From: Sweltsa coloradensis
Lineage: Eukaryota; Arthropoda; Insecta; Plecoptera; Chloroperlidae
Reading direction: 5' to 3'
NCBI GenBank assembly: GCA_024449915.1
Contig: JAMZAV010000097.1
Span: 992,001 to 1,056,000 of the forward strand
DNA: 64,000 bases
Shown: positions 34,601 through 54,336 of the stretch, in pieces
Layout: each line of letters opens with the position of its first letter
Position numbering within the stretch: the first letter of the stretch is position 1
Made by a program: the position numbers and the translations under genes
The notes under the pieces: model-generated
Told to the model about the DNA's origin: nothing
Database searches by the model: none
What the model saw: only the letters and a program-made list of their open reading frames with translations

Positions 34601-35562
34601 TTGCCATACTAGACGTACTACATGAATTGACAGTGGATGGACTGGGCAAGACAAAGGCATCCTACATAGACGAGGAGTTGAGAAAACTAACAATAACTCA
34701 CATACACAAGAACTACCCGGAAAAGGATTGGCTACACATTTACACGGATGGATCGGCTACCCCAGGTGAGGGACAAGCTGGGGCAGGCATATATTGCAGA
34801 GAGTTTGAGGAATCTCACCCTGCAGGGGAAAATGGTAGCTGCTATGACGGAGAATTGACTGCTATTCTTAAAGCCCTGTACAAAGTTAAAGACTGCCGCA
34901 GTGATAAAATTGTAATTTTAACAGACTCAAAAGCAGCAATACAAGCCATAGTCAACAAGGAAGTGGCAGATTCTGCGGTAAGGCAGTGCAAATTACAAAT
35001 CCTAAGACTGCACAATGCAAACAAGATAATTAAGCTACAATGGATACCATCACACTGCAATGTATATGGCAATGATAAAGCGGACTTCTTAGCTAAGAAA
35101 GGGAGCAAAATGCTACAACAGAGCAAACCGATAACTTACAGCTCAGTTAAAGCCCATGTAAATGCTGCAGTTTCTAAGAAAATTAGACAAGAATGGGTCA
35201 AAAAGGGACAAGACAAACCATGGCAGGTGTACACCACGCAGCCAAGTAAACCCAAAAGAATATATGATAGACGAACAGAAACAGCACAGTTCAGGTTGAA
35301 GACTCAACATGACCTTCTAGGGAAGCATCTGCACCGAATAGGCGTGTTTGAAACCAGTACCTGCAGATTATGCGGAAATGGTGAACATGACAGACGACAT
35401 CTATATACCTGTGCCAGTCTGGCAAATGAGCGTGACGCAATGCCCAACGGCATGAAGAAGGAGGAAAGGGAGGCTCGTCTCTATTGGTTGACTAGATCAA
35501 GCATGATGGCATCATAGGCCAAATGTGGGCATGTGAGAAGAAGAAGAAGAAGAAGAGAAGAA
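31690..35562 (+). mobile_element. APE-RT-RNase H LINE (I-group-like), damaged
   Basis: This non-LTR retrotransposon has endonuclease, reverse transcriptase and RNase H in one original ORF and ends in a short AAG repeat (35536-35560). RNase H after RT is typical of I-group clades. CAATTTG at 31683-31689 and 35563-35569 is a likely 7-bp target duplication, which would set these ends. It sits inside the TA transposon. Related fragments occur at 53085-53130, 60155-60740 and 62703-63075. Confidence 0.8.
31810..35517 (+). pseudogene. LINE pol with two frameshifts
   Basis: 31810-32500 encodes an APE-type endonuclease: FWNAGGISQDKYIEIKKV, AITEAG, VVGDFNAPNKLWN, TGHQSRPDLAF. The frame shifts near 32500 to one read from 32505 (REDQDKRISWNFKKAKW to DSWRKAEVIPILKRGKDSS). 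It shifts again near 33370, after which KVYRPISLTTMTAKVMEHM leads into the catalytic RT: LVDFRAAFDKVW, AGVPQGAVMSPILF and FADD (33859-33870). RNase H follows with TDGS (34744), ELTAI (34852), TDSK (34921) and SHCNVYGNDKAD, then a Cys/His knuckle CRLCGNGEHDRRHLYTC. Each frameshift is compatible with a single-base indel, so inactivation looks recent. Confidence 0.88.
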
Positions 35563-36702
35563 CAATTTGAAACACTTCTCAAAATTTCCCCTGTTATGGT
35601 CCTTATTTTGTTTTTAAGAAATTTGTTCTTGGATGGAAATTAATGAAGACACATTAGTCAACAATATGGTACAGGTGAAATTTAGATAATTATCATAGTT
35701 TCTCCTGATAAGCAATGTTTCCAATTCCCCTATTATCTCATACTTGGGGGTAATTGGAAACATGAATTAGGTGTAATTGGAAACTTACAGGGAAATTGGA
35801 AACAAAGCCAAAAGATCCATGTTAAGCTATGGACAAATTTCAGGGGTAAATGGAAACACATGTAAATGTTTGGTTTAAAAGTAAGGTAAGTTGGCAACAG
35901 TGTCTGACTACACAGCCTTCTTACTTAGGCTTCAGATTATCATGTTTTGGAAGGAAAGATACCCTCGAAGAGATGACCACGATTCGGTATTGATAAATAA
36001 TATATTTGCTGGTCCAATAAAGATAAACTTTGCACTGTGGACTTTGTCTTGGACCCACACCAAGATGCCATTGAAAATATGTGCATTTTAATTTTTTTTT
36101 TCAAAATCACCGGAAATCCAAAAAACCGCAGCTAACGTTTCCATTTGCCCAATCGATTTTGTAGGTAATTTACCAATCTGTTGATGTAGTTTTTGTAAAT
36201 TTAATTTTAAGTGATGATTGTATTAATATTTAAATACAAAATACAACTTTTTTTAAACAACAGCCTTATTTTCATGCTTGTGATGCTTTTGAGATTTTCC
36301 GTACAATTCTGCGTTGCGACGGAAGGTTTTCTTTAAATGTACACAGAATCTACAGTTTGTATCATAATGTATTAATTTTTTTTGTGTTAGAATCACAGCT
36401 TAAATGCTTTGTTTCCAATTACCTTATTTTAGTTTCCTTATGGGTCTAGGAGTTGTACCATGGCTGTTTCCATTTACCCCAATATCCGGGGTAATTGGAA
36501 ACAAATTCGAGTTTTTAAAAAAAGCAATAAAAATACCATACAATATTCTTCCATGAAATTCTTGTTGGTGTCATGATTTAGTTTACATCCCAAAGCACAA
36601 TTTTGCTCCTTACATTTTTTCTCTCCTATCAATACCCTAGCCTACAAATAAGGTCAAAGTTTAAAAACACTAAAAGTGTTTCCAATTACCCACATTACCC
36701 CT

Positions 36703-37071
36703 ACCTCCTTCACATAGGGCCTAGATTAAATTATTGTTTTGTCCTTGAATTCAAGGAATCTTGTACAAAACATTGAGCCGTCTAGCCTAATTCAGACTAA
36801 AGAAGTAGGCCTAAATTTGAAAGTTGGCAAGAACCTGAATCTGATGCAAGTTTTTCTTGTGTTTCAGATAGGCCCTACGGCAACAAGAACAAGAAGAGTT
36901 CAAGAACAAGATACGCGCGTGTGATCTATGAATATAATTTTCAGTGGGGCTTACCTTTCTAGGCCTACAAAGTTTGTGTTTTGGCAGAACTGTCGTGAAC
37001 CTCTCATATTCATTTTCTCAAATTTTTTACCTTATGGTATTCATTCACTTGCTCTGGTTTAATTTTCAACA
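36703..37071. other. Spacer, possible 5' UTR exon
   Basis: TTTTTCTTGTGTTTCAG at about 36849-36865 is a good acceptor-like tract. The following sequence has no ATG-initiated frame and could be untranslated leader of the candidate gene starting at 37072. Unproven. Confidence 0.2.
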
Positions 37072-44403
<7,332 letters not shown>

Positions 44404-45891
44404 TCGTCATATTCAGCCGCCAACTCTTTCATCATTCTAACTATTGAATTGGTTTTGTGTGAGTCAGTTCTTGGAACAGTTTATTATCTCCTAATACCTC
44501 GATCCTTCCTCTTAAGAGGTTTGTCCCGCATGTTTGGTACGGTGCTCAGACTGTTTACTCAATGTTATCATTTGTTAGCAAATAATAATTTCATAAACTC
44601 TATTGAAGGCTGAGGAACAAATTGATGATTGACAGTTCAAATGTGTATCTTGATCTTACTGGGTTGCAGTCATCCCAATTAGGAAGATGCCAAGTCGGCC
44701 ACGCAGGCGACAACTGGTTTACACTACCGGTACCGGTACACTACAATTGGTTTTAAAAACGTCCTAAAAGAGCATAGATATTAGCTAAATACTTACCGGT
44801 ACAGATATTGGCTAAATACTTGTTGCACTCCTGACTCGACGGCTATTTATTAATTAGGCCTACGTGTGCTAAGTGCAACACATGTGATTTAGGTACCGGT
44901 ACCTCTAACTAGGGCTGCTCAACAATATCGATAATTGAATACTAAATTGATATTCCGTTCGGATAAAAATACAATATCGTATGGCAAAACAGTCACTTAC
45001 AAGACAGAAACGGACAAAAACTTGCTGCAAAAACTTGCAAAGACCTATGTTGTTGATACCAAAATGGCAAAACAGTCACCCTCTTCTACCAAGTACTAGA
45101 GGCACTAAAACTGAAGTCCCACGCTTACGGCATCAAACATGACAGAAAGTCCAAAAACGGTCACCCAGTTATTCATAACCAGTTAACCACCAAAAGATAA
45201 AGCATAAACAAAGAAATATTTATGTAGAATTAAAATCTAGGGGGGATCAAAAGCCAAATGACCTAACCATTAAAACACCATTATTGTCATACAGGAGCTT
45301 GAAAGAGAACAACTGTTAGTTGACTGATTAAAACTTAGTATTAAAAAGGAGGAGAGTTTACGTGAGATTGCTTAAGTTTAACTACATACTCCGATAACTT
45401 ATGGTCATCATCATAATACAGGAGCTTGAAAGAGAACAACTGTTACTGAATACCTTTAATAAAAGAAAGAAGTGAACGAAAGCAATATCTAGATCTGGGT
45501 ACTCAACGATGTAAACTCTACTCACAAACCTCTTAATTTGACTTAGGTTTAGTTTTTGGTGGACGTATTACAATTACACAATTACAGTTGATTGAGGGAA
45601 ATATAAATTTATAAGCAAGTAGAAAACAATTAAACTTCTATTGGCAAACTGGCAAAATTGGCAAATTGTAAAGTAAACAAACATTAACAATGACAAAATA
45701 TGACCTACCTAACAGATTCGTTTCTAGTACAAATGCTTCCCCAGAAATAGGCTTAGCCGTTTCCCAGAATAATTTTAAATGAGATAATCACAGACGAAAC
45801 ATTTAGGCAAAAGACATTTTAATACTCATCGCAAGTGCCGTTGGTGGTGATTGTGGTCCAGTGGCAATCAATCGATGACATTTTATAATCC
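44404..45891. other. Spacer with repeat fragments
   Basis: A direct repeat of AGGAGCTTGAAAGAGAACAACTGTTA occurs at about 45294 and 45419 with CATCATAATACAGG nearby. A possible hAT end TAGGGCTGCTCAACAATATCG lies at 44910 but no partner end was found. Several ACCGGTACCGGTAC words lie near 44720-44900. Confidence 0.4.
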
Positions 45892-46068
45892 CAGGGTTGC
45901 CGTTGATGTGAATTTGAATATCGATAATCGCGCATGTGTAATCGATTATCGATCGATAAATATCAATATTTTTAAATAACGATCGATAATTGAATAAAAA
46001 TTAGGTGTATACTTTCTTGCATACCGACGCGGACCTTTAGCGAGCGCATGCCTTTTGTTCCTACTATT

Positions 46069-47129
46069 CAGGGCATCGAACCGGTACGAACCGAAAACCG
46101 AAAAAAAACAATATTTTTCCTGAACCGAAAACCGAACCAAAAACCGTTATAAGAAAGTGCCTGAACCGAAAACCGAACCGTAACCGAATTTCTTATTTCG
46201 GTTTATTTCGGTTAATTTCGGTTCAGGGTCAGTTTCGGTCACAAAATCTAAAAATCGCCAAATCGCAAAAAATTGGAAAAAAAGCAAAAAAAAGTTCTAT
46301 TTTCCCTTTCACAAGTCTGGCTCATACCTTCTTTTCATAAGTCCAAAACACGAATGTTGTTGTTAACCGTGGAAATCAAATTAAGGTCACTTTAATTTAG
46401 TGTAGTAAGGCCGCGTTCCCACAAATTGGTTTAGTTATAAAGGGATAGGAAATACGTGTTAAATTGTTTACGTTTTTGTCCTAAGAAATTGTTATAACAA
46501 AACCATAATTCTTATGACGGACCAATCAGACGTTTTGTTATTTATACGACGACCAATGAAAAGCAGTAACTTCATTATGACAGGCCACTGAAACATTACT
46601 AACCAATCAGGATATCGGATTTCTTGTTACCATAACAACCAATAACAATTTCTTAAGACTAAACCAAAGTTATAGGAACGCGGCCTAAGGCTAAATGTAA
46701 ATAGACGACACTCCCCGTCACCGCACCCATTGATTGCCTTAGTCCCGTAACGTTCATTATCACAGTCTCTCATATCGGCCTCTACAGACACAGACCTGAT
46801 TAGGACTGAGGAGTGAGGACTGAGGAACATTGTGGAATGTGGACTTTGAGTCAGGTTTTGGGCTTTGGGCATATATATGTGGGGAATTGATAGATGTGGG
46901 CATGTATCGGTAATTAATGTTAGTAAATATCCCTACAAACGTCTTCAACTTTAAAAAAAATGATACTTTTATTGATATTTTGCCTTATAAAATGTAAAAT
47001 GAAATAAACAGGTTCGAACCGGTTTAAACGGTTCGAACCGTTATTTTTAGAAAGGTCGAACCGAACCGAAAAAATAACGTTGTACCGAAAACCGAATCGA
47101 AATAAAAATTATTTCGGTTCGATCCCCTG
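46069..47129. mobile_element. hAT-like element with perfect 8-bp TSD
   Basis: Starts CAGGGCATCGAACCGG and ends CGGTTCGATCCCCTG. It is flanked by the exact 8-bp duplication CTACTATT (46061-46068 and 47130-47137). Subterminal regions are packed with short GAACCGAAAACCG words in both orientations (about 46080-46240 and 47010-47120), a likely array of transposase-binding sites. It is 1061 bp with no transposase ORF. It contains the MITE at 46409. Confidence 0.85.
46409..46685. mobile_element. Harbinger-like MITE nested in hAT
   Basis: Starts GGCCGCGTTCCCACAAATTG and ends ATAGGAACGCGGCC. The 3-bp duplication TAA flanks it (46406-46408, 46686-46688). A TWA 3-bp duplication is typical of PIF/Harbinger. 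It is 277 bp and non-coding, and contains several CAATCAG/CCAAT words. Confidence 0.7.
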
Positions 47130-47692
47130 CTACTATTTGCTCAAAACAGGGTTTTTAGTTTTTTACGACGTCTTTCACAAGAGCGCGTGGGGGGGCCCCA
47201 CGCGGGGCTGGCCGGCCAGACGAGAGCTGGAAGAGAGCGTGCTGCGTGGTGTAAACAGATGTTACCCGGCTCGTGTGTTGTCTTTGAGAAGGTTGTGCTT
47301 CTCGGAAATCTTAGTTCTGTGAAGTTTCATATTTTCAGCTTTTGTTGTGATTGTCGTTCATTCATTTACGAGATATTACCAGTAACTATTCAATGCTCCA
47401 TTATTCATTACATACTAATGAGATGAATAATATTCAATAAATTTTGGAAGACAACGTACCGTAATATTGGTCTGAGAGAACTGATAAGATAATATTATCG
47501 TAGCACTACCGAATGAAGTAAAGCGATTTATGTCTTCCACTGGAAATATTTTATAAAGTTCTGCAGAGCGAGCGGTTAATTACAAAATTTTGGAAGGGCG
47601 ATTCGGGAAGACTGAATCGATTCTCGATCGTTTCGGGAAATAATCGTATTGTTCGATACATTGCTTAATCAAACGACAACCCTATTTAATAC

Positions 47693-48699
47693 ATCCATGA
47701 GTGTAGACTACTATGATGATCGTTTGATGGGGATTCCCTTGGTGACCAGTCTGGGTGAGTTCTTCAGCGATCGATATTGCTCTCTGGATCCCACGGCGCA
47801 GAATGGGGTCGAATCAGTATACTATTGACTTATCTGTGAGATAAATCTCACTGGAATACGACTTACAAGACAATGCGTATCTGACCTACCCTCTTGAATT
47901 TAGTTCCACAATCCACACGATATATCTTAAGTCTTCTAGATAATAACTATGATCTGTCGCGTGATGTAGGAATTTGACGGTACACGACAACTCCAATTTA
48001 ATTTAGTATCCAAAGCACTGTCTCTAAACTTTGTAGAACATTAGAACACTGACACTATTCTTGAATAGACTACTACAGTCTCACTGTCCTTAATACAGTT
48101 AGACCGATCATAAGTTATGCTGCTCAATGCAGGGATTCAATGACATGCTCCAACTCAAATCTAGTATCAAAAATACCTATCTCTAAAACTGAGAAAGACA
48201 AATGCTGTCTCACTACCCATGTATAAAACTGCGTCACAAACACCTGGAATTAGGTCGTCTCCCCGCAATTCACACACCGTCGACCGTCAAAATTTGGCTT
48301 CACCGTATTTTTCAGCCATGTACTGTCCGTCTGACTCAGTCCAGCGTGGCACTTCCAGCCCTCCCGCACACTCACGACGCAGACCAGCCGTCCTGCTAGC
48401 AACCGAGAGTCCCGACCAACTCTCGCGCACTCACAGCACACACTACTGAGCCCTCAGTCAACTGCCGATGCGTCGGTCTCGCTGGACTTTTATGAATTTT
48501 TTGCAACAGTAAGCCTCTTATAAGAATCGTAGTATTTTTGGCCGCCAAACCAGGTTTAGCATAACCTTCGGCACACGTGCGTTCATTCTTAATGAGCGAG
48601 ACTAAATGAGTCTAGAAGTGTCGTCCACAGCCCATGCCCATATAAGGAGCTAAAATTTATCCAGACCAGGTGTTCTAAAAATAGCCACAACTACACACG
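47693..48699. other. Spacer, no gene recognised
   Basis: Less AT-rich than the flanks, with short overlapping ORFs around 48200-48450 on both strands and no recognised domain. Confidence 0.4.
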
Positions 48700-48835
48700 G
48701 AAGTGACTGACCTGCTAAAACTTGCATCATCTTCCCGCCTGGCACCCAACTACCATCGAGAACACTACAAGCTTGAGAGGGTGCAGAGAAGGGCGCTGCA
48801 TTTCATACATGGCCGTAACCTCCCCCCACCTGTGA
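48700..48835 (+). pseudogene. LINE RT C-terminal fragment
   Basis: One frame reads SSSRLAPNYHREHYKLERVQ and then RRALHFIHGR. It aligns to the RT thumb pattern of CR1/L2/Jockey LINEs (YASVVWNPHHKTKIETLEKVQ and KRFMKLM in the intact element of this window). Nothing beyond it is preserved. It is a short, old, 5'- and 3'-truncated relic. Confidence 0.4.
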
Positions 48836-48899
48836 CCAGATGCAGGTTATGCAATGACCATGCACCTGCAGTACACCGATCTGGTGTTTTTTAAAAGAT

Positions 48900-51800
48900 G
48901 CCTCAGTGGCGCCACTGATTTGACGTGTGCGCGCATATCCAGGGCCGCGTGTTGAGAGGCGACGATAATAGGCACCCCGCCTCCAAACCCCTCCGGCCAA
49001 AGGACTGCTCGGCCGACGTGCTTTTTCTTCGGGTAGTTAACCAATGGAAGACCTGCCGCCCGCCCTCAAAGACTGCTCAGTGAGTCATTTCCCTTCCCTG
49101 TGCAGGGAGCACTTATGGAGAACCAACTGCAATGTGCTAAATTAGTTAGTTTCACGTGCTTCATCAAGGCTCTTCGCGGCACAAGATTTCCACAGATTTT
49201 GAGTGTTTTAGCAAGATATTGCTAGCGTCGACGCCGTTTCTTGTTGCAATTTTAACAAACAAGAATAAACAAAATAATAATAAAAATAACCCAGACAAAG
49301 GTACAGATCAATGAAATACTTCTGTTAGGGAGCCACTGATGTGGATGACATGACACCAATGGTCATATCAGAGTAGGCTGAAGGCCACACAATATTAATT
49401 ACCGTCTGACACTTATTAACATGATAATGATTTTAAAATGCTCTAAATAATATAAAAAAATGGGTGTACACTTCAGTACTGCTTCAATCGATCTTGAAAT
49501 TCTTATTGCAATTCGCAAATTTTGTTTTTGATAGGCTAAGAAAAAGAAAAACATTGCCAATATGTTGACCAATTACTACATAATCTAGGCCAAACAAATG
49601 TCTAGGCTTAATCTTGACCTTGAATATGACACTCTCGATTAGAACCAACATAATGATGTCAGCATCTATGCATGGTGACCTGCATATCATCACTGGCCTT
49701 GGCCAGACCCACTGAACGTTACGAGTACCCACAGAAATAATTGCGATGTTGATGATACTAAACTAACTTCAAAAGGGCGATATTGTATTACGATATCGCC
49801 ACGATATCGCCTTGTCTCCTCGTGACATCAATATGATTTTTTGTTGTTGTACAGCCTCCAACCATGGTCCATAGGCCTTGCAAGCACAATTTAATCTTTC
49901 CCAATGATTGAAGAACTTCTGTTGTAGGACAATCGCAACAAAATTTTATAAAATTTTCATGTAAAGTACATAATTTGTTTTTACTTTTTACCAAATTTAA
50001 TTCACACTAGAAAAAAATATTGCCTTTTAATTAAACAGTTTGTGTTACTATCAGTTATCTAAATTTTCTGCCTTAATAATTTGAGCTTGTCTGTCAATCA
50101 TTGCTTGTTACTTTAACACAGAACAGACTGGTAGCCTTATTTCTGGTGGTAAAGTGATGGACACACCTGTTGTCAGTCAGTGAAGTGACAATATAGTTGA
50201 GTTAACAGTCATGAAGAAGCACCAGCATGTTAGTGCCTGCATAGTAGGCTACACTAGCTCTCACCACAGTTCACCTCCACGTTTGTTGTGATATGAATAT
50301 GATGTATTAAATCAGTTTACTATTTAGGTAATACATCTTAAACTATTAATGATACTTGCCCTCCATTTCTATTTAATATTGTTTAAGGATAAGAGAATTG
50401 AACACATTGTGTTTTTGGCCATCTACACGGATGCTCTAGTTTCTAAAAAATCCATCCTTGACCACTGTTATTGCTAAAATGGTTACATAGCCAATAGTGG
50501 CTAAAAGGCAGCGAGTTAAATGTAGCCGGCAGTACTCTGGAGTGAACTGTGGAGTCCTAGTGTCACCTGGTAGTTGGTGTGGTGTATGTAACTTTGGTAC
50601 ATGATACTTAATCACAGAGCTGCTCTTATTGACCTTCCTTGTGCAAAGTTAAACAACATGGAAATAAAGGGGCTTAGAAAAGAAACAGCAGAGAGACAAT
50701 AACATATTTTGGTTTCGAAATTCGATGTATCAACATTTATGTGTGATATCGATAATTGAATGTTATGTCGTGGCCCAGCCTTAATAACAAAGTCATATTT
50801 TAATCCAACGTTGATCAACAAACACAAAGCAAAATAAATCCATTGCCTCTATATTTCCTTCTTTGTTCATGCTTTCCAGCTGATGCTATGTCCTCAGTGG
50901 CTACTATATATAGTTGGGACACGTGTGGATTTCAATATCCAATCGTTGTTGCTACTGCTAGTACAGAAGTCAAATTGATTATCGCGCTGTCTCCTATATA
51001 TTCAATGTAATTAGCCCATCCATATGCAAAGCAAATAAGATTTAAATTTCCCAAAATGAACAGGATCAATTAATCAAATATCTGTGAATTTTCAAAATTA
51101 AATTTGATTAAAAAATATCTTCATCACGCTTTGTAAATTTTCTAATTTGACCAAAATTTAAGACTTGGGAGCTGCAGTTACTTATTTTATTTAAGTAGTG
51201 TTGAGAGTAGGAGTCACTCGAAAGCAAACCTTGTTTTATTTCCACGTTGTTTTCTCAGTGTTGCCCACTGCCTTCTATGTCCCCGTTCTTGGATGAATTA
51301 TCATTGACTGATTAGTGATTACAAAGCCTACAACTATGACAAGTATTTTATTTTAATTTGTAATTTGCTTTCAATACTTTCAATTACTGTTCAATAAATT
51401 GGGCACAAGCTTATTGAACGTTTTTTTTATGTGAGCGTTTGTCCTGAAGCCGGTTATCATATCAATATGAAACTAAGTATTATGGACGGTTGTCATGCAT
51501 GGCTATATTAATTCTTCTATGGAAGTAAACAATCAAATTATTTTGGATTTGTCAGAAATAAGTTCCAAATGATCGTATTTTGCCGATTTTACAACATCAA
51601 AGATGATACAAATAACTATTTTTAACTACTCTTAAAAAAACTATTTATGGCCATGTAACGGACGAGAACCAATGACAAAGTACAAGTAGTCGACAAACGA
51701 GTGGACTTACGTGGAAAACTTTTACTTAGAAAAAATGCTTTTTTGGATTTTTACCCTCGTACTCAACTCTAATTCTGTTTATTACTTACATTGTACAGTG

Positions 51801-52640
51801 ATTTTTTTAATATAAATTCCGGACAATGTCCCTTATCTAAACAAATTAATTCCACCATCCAGACAGTTAGCAACCCTATGTGAAACCTCCGCAAAGGTCT
51901 ATTTTGTTTCAAGTCTTATGCGTCACAATTCATAGGTCCATATCAAAACCAAATTACCACATTTAGATGCTCTGTTAGAATTTCTGTAAATACAAGTTTG
52001 ATGTTCATGTTAATAGTTTTAAACCCCTCACAGTCACATGTAATTCCAAGGTTGTGGCTTTGTAGCTCTTTATCATGGTCAATTGCAAATCATAGTCTCT
52101 GCTTTCAACTAAAACACGTTTCTATTCTTGTAGAATCTGGCTTTCAAACTACTATTTTCTTTCTCGATTTGGATAGTCGGGGCCTCGATCGGGATGGATT
52201 TGTTAATTTCTGAATTGTATTAGGTAAATACTATTTTCTTGAAACAATAATCCTAGGTTTACTAGGCCTAACACCAGTTGTGATTTGCAAGTGGCCTTGG
52301 TTGTATGCGTTGTTCACTAAGGCAGCTCTCTTGATTATGTATCATGTACCTCTGACATACTTGCAGTCAACAATAGGTCTGTTCAGTGTTCAATATGGCT
52401 ACAACAATAAACATAATCTAGGTTCTGGTAGGCCTCCCTATATTATGAATTATGATCGTCATCGTGTTCCTCAGGAACTCACTTGAAACTGGTTTCGTTT
52501 TTGGCAAACCCGATTTTAATTTTCTCATCATTGCTGACATCATGAGTGTCCCTTCGAATTAGTTAAAACTTGAAAGGTTAATTTAGAAAATACATATGTA
52601 CATGTAAGTTGATGCTTGCTTTTGCACCTGAATGCTTGTT
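48900..52640. other. Long spacer, no gene recognised
   Basis: AT-rich sequence with ORFs below 85 residues. ATATCG words at 49780-49815 and 50745-50760 resemble hAT subterminal sequence, and GGCCCAGCC at 50775 could be a hAT end, but no ends with target duplication could be paired. Confidence 0.35.
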
Positions 52641-52925
52641 GTCCTTTGGGCTTATCCCTCTTTTCAATGCAGGAGGTCTCGTGTTCAAATCCCAGTTTCA
52701 GCAAATTTTCCAACTTTATATAACTTATGTACAACAATTATCAATTCAATAATATTTGGTCACTTAAGAACGTAAAGGTTACTTTGGAGCCAACAATAAA
52801 GCACACACAAAATCATCATCAAATCAAATCATCAAAAGTACCGTAATAATGTCGTCACTGAAAATCAGTAACTTGCATCTGAGTGGGTCGACTCTACGTA
52901 CACCTTTATTTTTATTTACTTACTG
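52641..52925 (+). repeat. SINE copy
   Basis: A B-box GTGTTCAAATCCC at 52681-52693, preceded by GCAGGAGGTCTC, is followed ~170 bp later by the tail CACTGAAAATCAGTAACTTG, TCTGAGTGGGTCGACTC. The A-box region is decayed. Confidence 0.5.
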
Positions 52926-53084
52926 ACCTTGACTAAAGCATTGTTGTGATATTAGTTTACACACCAGCATTTTGTCAAAAGTTATTTCCCTGTTTTGCCA
53001 AAAAACAAACCATTTCAAGATGAAGATTTTAATTTGTAAAGAGTGCACATTCTTTCAAAGCAGTGTTTGGCAGACCTAACATGA

Positions 53085-53130
53085 TGGCATAGTTGGCCAA
53101 ATTTGAGCATTTCAGAAGAAGATAGACTCC
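53085..53130 (+). mobile_element. 5'-truncated LINE 3' end
   Basis: AACATGATGGCATAGTTGGCC, AAATTTGAGCATTTCAGAAGAAG matches the stop-codon region and 3' end of the LINE at 35497-35545 (AGCATGATGGCATCATAGGCC, AAATGTGGGCATGTGAGAAGAAG). Confidence 0.65.
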
Positions 53131-54336
53131 AATAATACAGAAGTATTGCTTTTAGTTTTAATTAAAAACAAAGTAAATGTTATAACTTTAATAACCTAGT
53201 AATAGGCCTAGTATTGGTGTATGTATTCCACTCAGTAATAGAGTTGAGACCTCTTTTACTCTCCCTTGGCAAAATTCTAAATTTATCATAGTAGGCCTAA
53301 TTTTAATGTTTGTTAATAGAATATTCAAGAAACATTATTCTCTTTACACTTAGGTAGTAATTATTTTTTTACAAAGCAAAAATCAGTTCCTGTTCAATTC
53401 ATAAAACTTGTATAGAAGTTGACTTGATAATACTTGGGCTTCACCCTTGACCCTAGATAACCTTACCTGAAGTCACTTGAAGTAGTTACAGTTTTCCATT
53501 GCCAACATAGATTCAGAAATAAATAGAAGTATCTTGGAAAATAGCAAATCGATAAAATGGTAAAATTTTGACATCAAATGTTGCCAAATGTTATACATTG
53601 CTTACAGACAACACTGCTTTAAAGAATGTAGGGACTTGAGTGTATTCCTATTCCTATGCAACAATTCAATTCATTCAATTAATCTGAAGGTCATATTGTT
53701 GTAGCCATCAACTAAATTACTGGTATGGAGAACCTTGTTTGCTTTATAACTTATGTACCTACTAGAAATGGACAGACCTATTGTTGTGGCCGACAGTTGT
53801 GAGAACTCATACATTGTGACCCAGAAGAACCAGGCTTCTTAGGGTGGTAGACCCCCGCAGCCACAGATTTTTAGTGATATCTCGAGAACGGTGCAAAATA
53901 TCTAAAAACTGTGCCGACAGTAATGTGGTTTTGTTAGAACTGTATAATGCAAGAAAAAATATTATAATATCGGTACGGATTGTATTTCGAATATGCATTT
54001 CATTGATTAAATATCAAATTAAAAACTTACTTGCCATAGCCTAACATAAGTCTTTTTTCATGCTGACTATAGTTTCCACAAAACCACAATATTATGTTGG
54101 CAGGGGTGTGCTGCCTTAAAAACGAGAGCAATAATTGAGCTCATTGACAACCCTCAAACTCTTCTGTGCTTGCTTGACTTTGGTTTTGGGGGGGAGGGGG
54201 GGGGGGGAGATAGTAGGCTATAATTATTTTCAAATTGGATTAGCCCCAGGCTTCGATATTTGTCATCAACTCTGCATTCTCAACAACAAATAATTTGATA
54301 AAATCTGTATTTTCTTTTGACCTTGTGTGTTAGTTC
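53131..54336. other. Spacer with poly-G run
   Basis: A G-rich run lies at about 54187-54210. No gene is recognised; the ORFs at 53807-54044 lie on opposite strands of the same sequence. Confidence 0.4.

Larger units (their letters stand above)
31483..36700. mobile_element. TA-flanked DNA transposon hosting a LINE
   Basis: The 5' end GGGGTAATGTGGGTAATTGG (plus AAAC) at 31483-31506 is repeated exactly inverted at 36677-36700, with TA on the outside of each (31481-31482, 36701-36702). The internal word GTAATTGGAAAC recurs several times near both ends (for example 31511, 35750, 35776, 36491), like subterminal transposase-binding sites. Minus the LINE it is about 1.35 kb and non-coding. A TA duplication suggests a Tc1/mariner-like mechanism, but the family is not identified. 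Confidence 0.75.
45892..47684. mobile_element. Outer hAT-like element (degenerate)
   Basis: Left end CAGGGTTGCCGTTGATG; right end, read inverted, TAGGGTTGTCGTTTGATTAA. Flanking 8-mers TATAATCC (45884-45891) and TTTAATAC (47685-47692) match at six of eight positions. Multiple ATCGATTATCGATCG-like words sit near both ends. It encloses the better-defined hAT element at 46069-47129. Confidence 0.45.

Noticed and set aside
44910..50785. ATCGATAATTGAAT words and TAGGGCTG / GGCCCAGCC as ends of one large hAT
   Set aside because: The ends share little beyond the ATCGAT words, and no matching 8-bp duplication was found.
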